Origin: Rhyacichthys aspro
Taxonomy: Eukaryota > Chordata > Actinopteri > Gobiiformes > Rhyacichthyidae
Direction: 5' to 3'
NCBI GenBank assembly: GCA_036850595.1
Contig: CM072168.1
Span: 14,747,982-14,811,981, forward strand
DNA length: 64,000 nt
Shown here in pieces: positions 24,630 to 35,754 of the stretch. A model generated the notes under the pieces. The model ran no database searches, had not been told where the DNA came from, and worked only from the letters and a program-made list of their open reading frames with translations. Each line of letters starts with the position of its first letter. Position 1 is the stretch's first letter. The position numbers and the translations under genes were made by a program.

Positions 24630-27600
24630 TCACCCAAACAGATTAGACAGAGGCCGTGTTCTTAGAGGACTTTTTGGCAGCTCCTCTCCTTTTCCCACAT
24701 CCCCAGAGTCCCTGAAGGAGGCGCTGTGTATGATCTGTGCTCGGTGGCGCCCCCGATGCAAACGAGCATTCAGGCGGCTCAGAGAGGACTTCCTCTGTAT
24801 CCCTCCCTTGTTCTTCCCAGAGCCCATGCTGTCTTCTGCTGCCTCAGCCGGTGGGTTCAAGAGCCGCAGAGGGTTCAGATTGCCCTGGAGGACTTTGGGA
24901 AACCGCCAGCCGCGCCCTCCACTATTACCACTGCTGGTGTTTTCACTGTCTGACTCAGCCCCTGGTGAGGTGACCACTCCCTCCTCCTGAAGTCCCGCTG
25001 CCAATGGTGGGGGCAGGTACTGTATGGCCCGCCTCCCGCTGTAGTCCCGGACTTCAGGGTCTGCATCCCAATCGGACAGCAACACACGGACCACCTGTTA
25101 ATCATAACAAACAACAAAATCGAACGCAATTTAATCAGAATAATTTGTGGACACACAGTACATTTTTTTGTTTATATTGGCAAAGAGGTCAGCTTGTTTT
25201 AAAAAAAACACCAGAACGCCACACATCACTTTTTACAAAGTTGCTGAGTTTGTATTTACATCATATTGCTGCTACAGTGAGTCTCTAAACATGAGTGAGC
25301 ATTAGTGGTGTACTGTTAAATCCAATTAAAGTCAACATGCCAAAAAAGTAAAAACATGTCTGTCAATTAAAATGGAATTTGCCACAATGCGGTTATAATA
25401 ACTGTGACAATTATATTAAATTACACATTTTTTAATTGACATTTTCAGTTTGAAAGGATAATTACCTCTTCTTGAGTGCACATAAATAATTACAACAGTC
25501 TATTATTTATTCTAGCTTCAGCAGAAGGTGTGCAATTATCCTATGCTCCACTGAGCTGGTCCAACACACGATACCCTACTTACAGCAGTGTCCTTACAAC
25601 CCACCTGAACGTGACCGTGCATAGCTGCCAGGTGCAGAGGTGTGTATCCAGCGCTTGATCTGATGTTTACATTCAACGGGACAGAGTTCTCTTTTGCAAA
25701 GGCCAGCAGCTGCGAGATGAGCTCAGCCTTTCCCTGTTTAGCTGCCCAGTGCAGGCAAGTGAAGCCGGTCACAAAGTCTCTCTTGGAGACTAGGCTGGGT
25801 TCAACAGCCAACAGCGGCTGCAAGCTTTCCCACAGCCCATCTGAGGCACACAGCATCCACTCGTGCTCCAGTGGGTCCAGTGTCACTGAGGCACAGTCCT
25901 CATCTGTGGTTGAGGAGAGGATAGACGTGGAGTCACCATCGCTTCTCATTGAATCCCGGAGTCGTGAGCTGCGGTTAATGAGAGACCTTCGAACCTAGAA
26001 ACCATAAAACAATGGAAATGATGAGCCACAGTTAGAGTTGCACCATATAAGAAAAATGTGCAATAACATTTTTGAGGCTAAACCAGGTCTGAACCAAGAC
26101 TAAACATGTCTAAACAAGGACAAATTTAAAAATCAACTACGGTCAAAACTATGACTAAATGAAGGACAAAACCAACAAGGTCTTAACCATGACTAAAAGG
26201 GTCTAACCTAGGGCAAAATGTGTAAACAAACCAGGTATGAACCAGTACATTTATATTTGGACACACCACAATTGGATATTTTGTGCAGCCCTGGTCAAAA
26301 ATACACATGTATGTATGCCATTTCAACAAAATATAGCTGGCCTTAATAGGTTTCCTTGTTTATACTATAACCACAACCGTTCATTACTTTATAGCAGACC
26401 TACTCTTTTTATAGTCACTTGTGAACTTACATGTCAAGAAAAAACTAATCCATTCCTAAAGCTTGTCCCTGTAAACTTATGACTTTTACAAGTGGCGTGT
26501 TTTTTCATGCCATTGTGACAAATAAACGCAGCCTGTACCTGTGGAGAACTGCTCATCATCAGCTCTATGAAGTTCCTGCGACTTCCTTTTGGAGTGTTGA
26601 TGTCTCCCACAGACTCCAGACCCTCCAGAGTGCTGTCTTCAGATAAACAACTGGTCAGTATGGCACGTTGAGAGCCTCTAGACACTCTGCGCATGGCCCT
26701 CAACTGCTGACTGTGGGCCCCTGCAGAATGTACATGGTCCAGTTCAGACATCCCAATGACCGGGGCTGACTCCCGCCTCCTTCTGTCTCTCAGCTTCACC
26801 TCCCCTGCTCCTCCTCCACCAGAGGTAGGTGTCCCATGCTTCTTATTTTGGGAGGGGGGTGCAGGTTGCTTGTTACCGTTTGACTCTTTGTCATTGTCAA
26901 TGGTGTCAGCAGGTGGACTGGCTGTCTCTGTGGAACAGAATAACAGCAGCTTTAATGACTGTGGTAGTCTATGGATGTACACAACCATAGCACAGGTATG
27001 TGTACATCCACGGTGTAATAAAAGTCATCACTGAAAGTAGGGTGATATGAATATGTGCAAACAACATTCTTTCAGAATCAAATTATTAGGCTTACTGAAT
27101 AGAGAGTATTCTGGGAATGTCTAGCTACATGGCTGGAGGGGCTTCTTTAAGTAGGACAAAATATAGGCTACAACACAGCTCTCTTTTATAGAATGTAAAT
27201 ACTTTGATGCAGTAGTTACACTAAAAATGACTTAAAGAGGTAAATAGGCAACTGTTAATCTTGTATCAAAATGTATCAAAAGCTTTTCATGAGGTCATAA
27301 GATGATGGTTTGCTTAACGAGCCTGATCTATAGCCCACTCTACAGACAGGTTTTAATAGAAGCGTGTGAACAGATAACACCATGATACACAGGATACTGT
27401 GTTGAATGACAGTGTGTTGTCTGACTCACCTGTTTGCTGTCCGTTGTCAGGGTTGCCATTGACAAAGTGGATATTCCCATTGCATTCTGTGTGAAGCTGT
27501 CCGTCTGCGTCTGAGCCTGAACGCATCACTGACTCGGCGCTGCTTTCACTGTTCAAACACACGAATTTCACTCCGTCCTCCACTTTGACAAAACCCACGG

Positions 27601-27763
27601 TATCCACGATGCGTCTAAGAATCTCACGCCTCTCCCCATCCTCGGATGTCTCATTTCCCCCACAATCTGATAGAAAATGATCGATCAGTTCCATCTGTTG
27701 GACCCTCCCTCCTCTGTCCTTTAGGAACTCCAGCACGGCTTGCTCTGTGCACTGAGATGTCAT
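24630..27763 (-). CDS. sowahc: Sosondowah ankyrin repeat family protein C, 4 exons, 525 aa
   Basis: Family role is poorly known: SOWAH proteins join an N-terminal winged-helix-like domain to C-terminal ankyrin repeats. Exons in transcript order: 27430-27763, 26539-26927, 25605-25994 and 24630-25094. They total 1578 nt with phases 1, 0, 0. Residues 1-70 (QCTEQAVLEFLKDRGGRVQQ, then VGFVKVEDGVKFVCLN) form the SOWAH domain. Residues 112-245 are Ser/Pro/Arg-rich and disordered-looking. Ankyrin repeats at about 315-395 include FTCLHWAAKQGKAELISQLL and GYTPLHLAAMHGHVQVVRVL. A basic tail with LSRLNARLHRGRHRAQIIHS ends the protein. The 525-aa length equals human SOWAHC as I recall it. Assignment to C rather than A, B or D rests mainly on septin10 and sh3rf3 next door, since all SOWAH paralogues sit beside a septin. 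Unlike the mammalian genes, as I recall them, it is split by introns. Confidence 0.85.
25605..25994 (-). CDS. sowahc: sowahc exon 3, start of the ankyrin repeats
   Basis: 130 codons, phase 0 on both sides. After an acidic/Ser linker the exon encodes EHEWMLCASDGLWESLQPLL, a typical sosondowah lead-in to the repeats, then two ankyrin TPLHLAA-type motifs (FTCLHWAA and YTPLHLAA). The second repeat is cut after HGHVQ, with VVRVLL resuming in exon 4. Confidence 0.88.
26033..26296. mobile_element. MITE-like dispersed element, possibly hAT-derived, in sowahc intron 2
   Basis: It begins AGAGTTGCAC and ends GTGCAGCCCT, imperfect inverted termini (8 of 10 match). Between them are degenerate units of the type CAAGACTAAACATGTCTAAA, then GGACACACCACA. 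A diverged relative with the same order of motifs lies near 60,277. I see no clear target duplication and no coding capacity. Confidence 0.45.
27430..27763 (-). CDS. sowahc: sowahc exon 1, winged-helix-like SOWAH domain
   Basis: 111 codons plus one base, donor GTGAGT at 27421-27429. The ATG (27761-27763) is followed by TSQCTEQAVLEFLKDRGG, the family's N-terminus. I prefer this start to the unrelated upstream open frame at 27803-28060, which is low-complexity and probably 5' UTR. Confidence 0.88.
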
Positions 27764-28545
27764 GCTGTATCGAAAAATACACCTATGTCAATTAAGGAAG
27801 CTTCAAAAGGTGCTCATTTTCACGTTGCTGTCATTCCCTCGTGTCAGTGACATGACAGCATCTTCATCCTCGGCCTCCTCCTCCTCTCCTCCTCGATGGG
27901 AAAGACCTCTGTTTATGTATGTGCAGGCTACTGCTCCGACAGATAGAGGGCGCAACACAACAGTGTTCGCGACAGAACTCACGCTGCATTCAGGAGAACC
28001 TTGTGAAATTTTCTTTTGAATCTCGACAATTACTTCAGACAATATTGTTTCTCTAATCAAATATAATCAAAGCAATACTTACTATAAGTGTTCTTTATCT
28101 TAACATTCATGCCAATAATCAGCTGAGTGAATCCAGTTTAACCTCTATATATTACCATTGAATGTTCGATAGCACTACATTGTCTGATGGTTTTCAACGC
28201 ACCGTTGTACACCGAGAGAATGAACGGAGTGAACCATTATGGTGTGGAAAGGGGGGTTGTAAAAAGAATGCTTATGGTTGGTAAAAATGCTTTCTTAATG
28301 TAATTTAAGAATCTTGTAGCTTCTTTATTTGTTTTTATAATCATTTCAGCTACAACTAAATTGCTACAAAATAAACTAAACAAATCCGATTATTTCTCTC
28401 TTTTTTAGAGTGGTACATTCTGTCCAGTTGTCGACGCCGAGACGGTCACAGTGGGGCGGTCGGGACTGGCTTTTCAAAGAAAGCTATTTGACTTTATTTT
28501 AAGTTTTATATTTTGAATCCACTTGATATTAAAAGCACATTAACT
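27764..28545. promoter_or_regulatory. Shared divergent promoter region of sowahc and septin10
   Basis: The two start codons face away from each other 782 bp apart. The region contains a CpG-richer patch at about 28,430-28,465 (GTCGACGCCGAGACGGTC) that probably belongs to the septin10 5' UTR. A pyrimidine tract with TTTTTTAG at 28,401-28,408 could be an acceptor for an upstream non-coding exon. On the sowahc side, a purine-rich open frame at 27803-28060 is probably 5' UTR. No TATA box was identified for either gene. Confidence 0.5.
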
Positions 28546-31500
28546 ATGGCTTCCTCTGATGTTGCTCGACAGCCGGTTTGTATTTTCTTTGTTTGTCTCT
28601 GACAGACTAATAACAGTATTGATGGTATTCCAGGGAGTGTCCAAAGCTAATGTTAACTTAGCCGCATTTAGCCGAAATAGCTTGTAAGTTTTCCGGTAAA
28701 CTTTAGCTTGGTATTACTCTCACACATTAAACCACCCGCCATTCTCTTTACTACTAATCCAAGTCTGATAATCATATGTAAATATATTTTCTGATTACAT
28801 TGTTTAACAAACTGAACCTCTTTGCTAATACATAGAAACGTTTGGGATGCCTGTTAGCTAAGTAACTGGACACAAGCTTTGTGTGGCAATAGATGGCACT
28901 AACGCACAAAAAGTCATTAAGTTATAGGGAAAGTCTTTAAACAGCTTTAGCCCTTAGAACACTTGTCACTCATAGTCATATATATTATATACTGTGTGTC
29001 TGTGGTGCCACTCCTTTAGGACGGCTCAAGTATGAGGAAAATGGATTATAAGATCTAATAATAATACCATTGCACAGATGGGATGGGATATATCTTGCCA
29101 AATACTTACAATTATTCTGTAATATCACTGGTAATGCCTCTTGGATGCTGCACATACCCTTTGGTTGTAGCCTCAACAACAATATTGAGAGCTGTAAAAG
29201 TTAGTGTGTTTTCTTTTCAGGACAAGAACATAAGGCCCCTCTCCCTGTCCGGCCATGTGGGGTTTGACAGCCTCCCAGATCAGCTTGTCAACAAATCCAT
29301 CTGCCAAGGCTTCTGCTTCAATATTCTCTGCATCGGTACATTATCACACCCACACAATTTTATGAGCATGGATTTGAAAATGTATAAATGATGCTTATCT
29401 TGTTTAATGCAGGTGAGACTGGGATTGGCAAGTCAACTTTGATGGACACTCTTTTTAACACCAACTTTGAGAACTTTGAGTCGTCCCACTTTGAGCCCCA
29501 GGTGAAACTGCGAGCTCAAACCTATGATCTCCACGAGAGCAATGTACGACTCCGTCTCACTGTGGTCAACACTGTGGGCTTTGGAGACCAAATGAACAAA
29601 CAAGAGAGGTAGGAATGAGTGTATAACAGCGAAGAACAAGATAAAAAAGTCATGTTTTTAGTGTTGTACTGTATTTGTTTTTTTAAAGTTACCAGCCAGT
29701 GGTAGACTACATCGACAGACAGTTTGAGAGTTATCTGCAGGAGGAGTTGAAGATCAAACGCTCTCTTCACAACTACCACGACTCGCGTGTCCACGCCTGC
29801 CTTTACTTCATCTCCCCCTCAGGCCATTCACTCAAATCTTTGGACCTGGTCACTATGAAGAAACTGGACAGCAAGGTAGATTCCTTATGCACCATTTGTA
29901 AAAATCCATAATTTTTATGCAGCGTTTTCACTTTTCACAGCTGTTTTTTGTATTCAAGCCGGGGTCCCTTTATAAATGATGATGAAAGAGTTAGTTGAGA
30001 CCTGTGGATCAAACAAAGAATGTAGAGGGTACTTGTAGACAAACATCCTTTATCCATTAGACACTATATAGGACAGATAACTGTAAAGAGAACAGTGAGC
30101 AAGCAAGAACAGAGTTGTTTTTTATGCTGATTGTTCTACAAACACATTTTAAACATAAAACAAAAAGTCTGTTTAGGGTGCTCTTGAAAAACATTTCTGC
30201 AGCTCAAGAAGGCTACCCAGGTTGTTAAAAAAGCACGATGAAGTAGGAAAAGCCTTTATTCTAATGGCCAAATTTGAATAGGAATGGCTGTTAAGTAATA
30301 CTGGCTGAAAATGTATGAAAATATGTGCTGAAAATTCATTTTAAAGGGGCCCGGCAAGTTTGTAATGAATATGCAGAATAGATGATATTTGGCTTTCTCT
30401 GTAAGTGCATGTAAGAAAGTATGCATGTTTCTAGTTTGGGCCCCTTTCTGTGGCTGTCCCTGCTCTCCTCTTGGTGTTTTAATGTGTGGCTGCTGGGAGA
30501 GGTTCACTCTACAAGTGGCCAAGCCCCTCCCTTGTCTCTCTCCTAGTGGTCACAGACTTTCCCATGCTCTTGGTGTGTAGCCACTTGTGTCCATTGTGCC
30601 GTTGTGTGATTTCACTGCTCTGGAGTGTCAGTAACCCTGGATTTGCGTGTGAAAAGACTAGAAAAAACAGTGGAATGCCGTAATCACCTCTCACACACAA
30701 ACACTAACTGGAGTTGTCCTTTTGTGTCACTGTACGGATCTGCAGATAGAGACGTTACTGAATGTGCAGCATAGACAGAAAGACACTTACTCACACTGTT
30801 GTTCTATGAGATCTGCCAGTGCTGTTCTCTTTATTCTGCATGTTGTGTATTTGTGGCTGGCTGTGTGGTCTGCTTAGAAGCTCGAATAGTGACAACAGCT
30901 CATTCCAATCCTGTCTTTGGCATGACGAGATGGCAGGCACGCTGAGATGGAATGTGTGGGGACAGCCAGAAATAACATGAATGCAGATTATCTTGCTTTA
31001 GATCAGTTAATTCAGGACCAAAAGTACAATTAGACCAAAGTAATAATGAGCTACTGGTATGTTGTTTCCATTTTATGTTAAAATGTTTGGGTTCATGCAT
31101 GTTATTGAAGTCATTATAGCCACATCCACATTAAAATGTAGCAGTTCCTTATTGTCTGCTGTTGTCTGTTGCCCATTATGGCCAATCCATTCAGTTTCTA
31201 CCTCTGGCCAGAGTTTGTTTCTGCCAGAGGCTGTGATGAAAAACTAAAACGAAGTCTGTTTTCTTTGATTGATTCATTAATTAGCTGTGTGGTCTCGTGG
31301 TGTTAAACCAGAGCTGTAATTGTTGGTCTGGGTTGTCATTTAGGAGTCAATTAGCTGCACCCCTTATTGACTCCCAATAATCACAGATAAAGTTTCTAAA
31401 GACACTATACAGTATTAATTACTGAAAGCTGAAAGGTAGTTTAAAAGCAACATTAATATTAATGGCCTTTAAAATCAATTCAAGGCGACAAATAGTCACT

Positions 31501-33349
31501 GAAAGAGAAGCACGGCTAATTAGAACAAGTACAACAAATGACATTAAGTGCTTAGACTGTGTATGCATGTATGCCATGCATTTGAACTTGTATTTTTGTC
31601 TTGCCCCAGGTAAACATCATCCCAGTGATTGCCAAAGCTGACACTATCAGTAAAAGCGAGCTGCACAAGTTCAAGATCAAAATCATGAGCGAGCTCGTCA
31701 GCAACGGCGTTCAGATCTACCAGTTTCCTATCGATGACGAGACAGTAGCCAAAGTCAACACCTCTATGAATGTAAGATAAACATTTTGTCTAATTTTAGA
31801 TGCTCTATCCAAAACTGTTGTAACATTATTATTTAAAAAAAAAAAAGATTTATTTTAAAATCCTTCAAGCCATTGTGTTGTGTTGTAGGGGCATTTGCCA
31901 TTCGCTGTAGTAGGGAGTGCAGAGGAAGTGTTGGTTGGTAATAAAATGGTGAAGGCACGTCAGTATCCCTGGGGAATAGTACAGGGTAGGTTTAACCGTT
32001 TTCAGCTTTCCTATTTTTGTGTTCATTCTGCTCCATTGTAATGGCCTGTTTTAATGTTATTGTGTTATGTGTACATGGCAGTGGAGAATGAGAACCACTG
32101 CGATTTCATGAAGCTTCGAGAGATGCTGATCTGTGTAAACATGGAGGACCTGAGAGAGCAGACACACACTCGCCACTACGAGCTGTATAGACGCTGCAAA
32201 CTGGAGGAAATGGGCTTCAAAGACACTGACCCTGAGTGCAAACCTGTCAGGTGAGCTGCACACTTGTTAACACCTCTATAATACCTTCAGGGAAATTATG
32301 GTATGGTGCTGACATGAAAAAATGTGTTTGTGTGTGCAGTTTGCAGGAGACCTACGAGGCCAAGCGGCAGGAGTTCCTGTTGGAGCTGCAGAAGCGAGAG
32401 GACGAAATGAGACAGATGTTTGTGCAGAGGGTGAAGGAGAAGGAGGCAGAGCTCAAAGAGGCGGAGAGAGAGGTATGCAGAGAAAAGAACACAGAAGGAG
32501 CAGAGTCAAACATGACCTCAAATCAGCATTGTGCTTCATTTCTTCCTTATTTCCTATAATGAACAAAATTTTTGTCTCTATATTTGTTCTGAAATTGTGC
32601 TGTATGTTTACTCTTTGTTGTGATGTGTTTTGAGGTAATCACTAAAGAAAACTAACTACTAACTAACAAACTATTGTTTGAGTCTTTCTAATTGTAAAAT
32701 ATGGTGTTATCCACAGCTGCTTTGTGAAGGGAGTTTTTTTAATTTTTCAGTATTTTTCTATTCATTTTCAAGCCTTAAGCAAACAAATGTTTAAGCAAGC
32801 ATTGCAACTCCTCTTTCAAATCAAAGGTTGAGCTGAAAATCCAAAAGGCACCTTCCGTAGTTTCTGTAACTCATTACTTGTTGTTTTTATGTTTCTTTAG
32901 TTGCAGAGCCGCTTTGAGCAGCTGAAGCGCCTGCACACTGAAGAGAAAGCTACTCTGGAGGAAAAGAAGAAGCTGCTGGAGGAGGACCAGATTTCCTTCG
33001 GCAAAAGACGAGCTGCTGCTCAGCTCCTACAGGGACAGAGCCTCACCGCCAATGGCAAGAAGGACAAGGACCGCAAGAAGTAAGACATGCATCCAAAGGC
33101 TTCTGATAATTACAGACAGGGAGGGAGTATATATTTGGCTTTTGAAGAAGCAAATACTGCCCTCTGCTGATACAACTCAATTATTGTAAATATTGTATAT
33201 ACTAAGTGCTAGTGGTTTCTCCAAAGCGGGGAGTTAATCTTAACAGAAAGTATGTTATAAAGCTGCATTACTGCGGTGAGTTGAATGTCTAATATACCGA
33301 GCTTTGACACAGTTCATGTTTTTTACCTTTCAGCTCTGGCTTCATGTAA
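28546..33349 (+). CDS. septin10: Septin-10 (SEPT6-group filament GTPase), 10 coding exons, 427 aa
   Basis: Septins assemble into hetero-oligomeric GTP-binding filaments at membranes and with actin and microtubules. Coding exons: 28546-28575, 29221-29335, 29413-29608, 29689-29875, 31610-31771, 31889-31985, 32082-32250, 32340-32472, 32901-33079 and 33334-33349; total 1284 nt, all phases consistent. The G1 P-loop GETGIGKS is at residues 49-56, a G3-like NTVGFGD near 98 and G4 AKAD at 184-187. The septin signature KARQYPWGIVQVENENHCDF follows. A C-terminal coiled coil (about 320-410) includes MRQMFVQRVKEKEAELKEAE. Start MASSDVARQP, NTNFE, NTVGFGD and the ending KDKDRKNSGFM resemble SEPTIN10 more than SEPTIN6 or SEPTIN11 as I recall them, and the neighbours agree. 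Exon 9 has an in-frame stop just after its donor, so intron retention would end the protein at DRKK. Confidence 0.9.
29413..29608 (+). CDS. septin10: septin10 exon 3 with GTPase P-loop
   Basis: The Gly codon of the P-loop is split by the intron: ...LCIG ends exon 2 and ETGIGKSTLMDTLFNTNFE opens exon 3. The exon also holds the G3-like NTVGFGD. In the SEPT6 group, which includes SEPT10, the switch I threonine needed for hydrolysis is lacking, so these subunits bind GTP stably; that is family knowledge rather than something tested here. Confidence 0.88.
29876..31609 (+). other. septin10 intron 4, largest intron, with TAATTA-rich segment
   Basis: 1.7 kb without exons on either strand. The last third (about 31,260-31,560) has many homeodomain cores (TAATTAG, CAATTAG, TTAATTA) and looks less repeat-like than the rest. 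The open frames at 30,389-30,683 show no family match. Confidence 0.4.
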
Positions 33350-34470
33350 AGGTTCTGAAGGAAACTCCATGAAAACCAGCCCGACCAGCGACGTTCAAAC
33401 TCCCACAGCTTCCATCTTTTCTTGGGCCGTCTAAAACACTAACAGTGTTGAGTATGTTTTTTCGCCAAAGTTAATTGTATCCAAGAATGTTGTTGACACT
33501 TCTTCCATGTATTTGTCTTCTTCTTTTTGGGTTTTATATGTTTGTGTTATTTTTTGTATTTATCCTTTCTTTTTTATATATATCTTTTATTTTCCATAGA
33601 TATCCTTGTAAAGTGGGACACCTTTGCGGACTAAGCCTTGCACCCTCCACACTACATACACATAAAAGCATTCAGGAATATTGCAGTAGCTTCTACAGAA
33701 TTAAAAGGGACCTCACAGTTTAATGTTTTAACAGAAATAAATGTATACATAGGAGCCACAAATACTGTATAATATTGGATTTACACATTCTCTTCTGATG
33801 CAGTTTCATATCATAGTCCAAGTAAAGTCTCAAAAGATGCCTTTTTTAATTTTGTGGATCTAAAATACCTCCCATTTGTTACGCAAATCATTAAATAATC
33901 CAGGCATCCTTGAAGAATAAGATCAGACAGGTCAGACACTTGCCAATTATATTTTGTGCCATTAAGAGCAAACTGTAATCACAAAAAAACATTGGAAGCC
34001 ACTCTTTAAAGGGTTTTTAAAGGGATATTTTTGTACCAGACATACATATTTGATAATGTTGAGGCTGGGGCCTGCTTTTCATTAGGTACATGTTACAGAA
34101 TATATTTATATGTATTGTATTTACTTACTCTTTTACAGTTGAAGAACAGAACTTTTGGGAAACAAATGAGAGGCATCTAAGACTGTATTTTAGCTTTTTG
34201 TATCACTTTATTATGTTGTGGCTGTGTTTTACGGCACAAAGTCAAACAGAACACTTCATTTATTTTTCATAAGTGTGACTCCACTAAAACATTGACTCAA
34301 ACACTGTCAAGTTTCTGAACACTAGTAGCTTTAATGTTAGTGCCTTACCTGTGTAAACTAGAGCTACACTTGGACTCACTTGTTCGTGCAGTGAAACTCA
34401 CCGGAGCCTAGTGTTCGACACGTTTGTGCTCCACTTGTATTTAATGAATAAAACAGTGTTATTTGGGAAC
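33350..34470 (+). other. Probable septin10 3' UTR
   Basis: About 1.1 kb from the stop codon to a good AATAAA at 34447-34452. The stretch is AT-rich without coding features. An earlier AATAAA at about 33,736 could give a shorter form. Confidence 0.5.
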
Positions 34471-34479
34471 TTTTTTTCA

Positions 34480-35750
34480 TTCTTTCTAAATAAATCATGT
34501 ATTTTTGACAAAGAGAGCTTTCTTTGTGTTTATTTTAATTTGTAATATGTAACTTTTACATTTTTTGTGTGGCCATGACGCTAAGAGTGGTGTTCACTGA
34601 TTAGATGACAGATTGAATAGAGGAATAAATCATAATCCTGATTTGTTTGCCAGTTTTGATGAATTTTTTGGATGAATCCCTCTGTTTTCACATACTAATC
34701 CTTATATTACTATATGTGAAAAGGTTTTTATTATGTTTTCGAGGCAGCTGTTGGGGTGAGCTTAACATCTTCCTGCCTACCTCTTGCTATATTTGAACAC
34801 TATCCCCACATAAAGGTACTGCCCTGCTGTGGCTTTTTCCGAGGTCTTGTTCTGTGCAGCATCTCCCCCTCAGGTTCTGTTGCCCTTCATGTGACTCAAA
34901 GCTGGCACACAGACAGGTAGACAGACAGCTCTGGCGTAAAGGCGAGAGTTTGAGGGAGCTGATCGATTCCCTGCGGGGCCTTGCTGCACCTGGCTGCTTG
35001 CTTGGCAACAGGACGCCCTGAGGTGAACTATGTGCTTCTCTCTGGGTGGTGCAGCGTCTGGCAAATGTGATTTCTCCCAGGTTTTCCAACAGAGGTGAAC
35101 ACAATCTCAGAAAAATTTACTGCCTCGTCCTTAGTAGTTTGTACATCAAGTTTTTCTCAACATGCATTTACATCCCAGATAGCTGTCATACCCTTGTGCT
35201 TGCACGTACACGTGCCCTTGTCACCTTTGGCTAGTCACTCTAAATGCAAATGGAGGTGATCAGTGAAGACAGACCCAGCTGCTGAAGAGATGAGGTTGTC
35301 ATTTAAGAGGAGTCCTGGTGAATTACCAATTACACACCTCATTCATGCCAGTGTTAGCATGAGCACACATGGGAGACAGCCAGAAACTAAAAGAGAAGGG
35401 AATAAGAGAAGGACAGATGGATGGGAAAAGGGAACTGGGGCATTTTTACACATTTATGGTGGGTTTCTTAGTGATAAAGGCATGAAGTCATCTTCATGAA
35501 GTGTTGTACACGAAGTTTAATAAGCTCCTAATAAGAATACTGAGAGTGCAGATAATTAGAATTAGAGCACAATATATGACCCTAAGGATGAAACCTTCAA
35601 GGAGCCACGGATAAATCCTAATGGGCTATCTAGGTAATGTGTTTGTAATGCATTAGAGCACTCTATTGTGCTTTGTCTGACATGTTTTATTTAGTTGTAA
35701 AAGAAGCGGCAGGCAGGAGCAGAAAAACACCTGGAATTCTTGTTAAAACA
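34480..35750. other. Spacer between convergent septin10 and sh3rf3, no gene seen
   Basis: Sequence between the two probable 3' ends. The longest minus-strand open frame (34787-35104) has no recognisable domain and no exon-like flanks. Confidence 0.5.
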
Positions 35751-35754
35751 AAGG

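Noticed and set aside
27803..28060. Minus-strand 85-codon frame above sowahc
   Set aside because: Low-complexity acidic stretch in the probable 5' UTR and promoter; not linked to sowahc by frame or splice sites.
34787..35104. 105-codon minus-strand frame between septin10 and sh3rf3
   Set aside because: No domain, no conserved motif and no splice or polyadenylation context.
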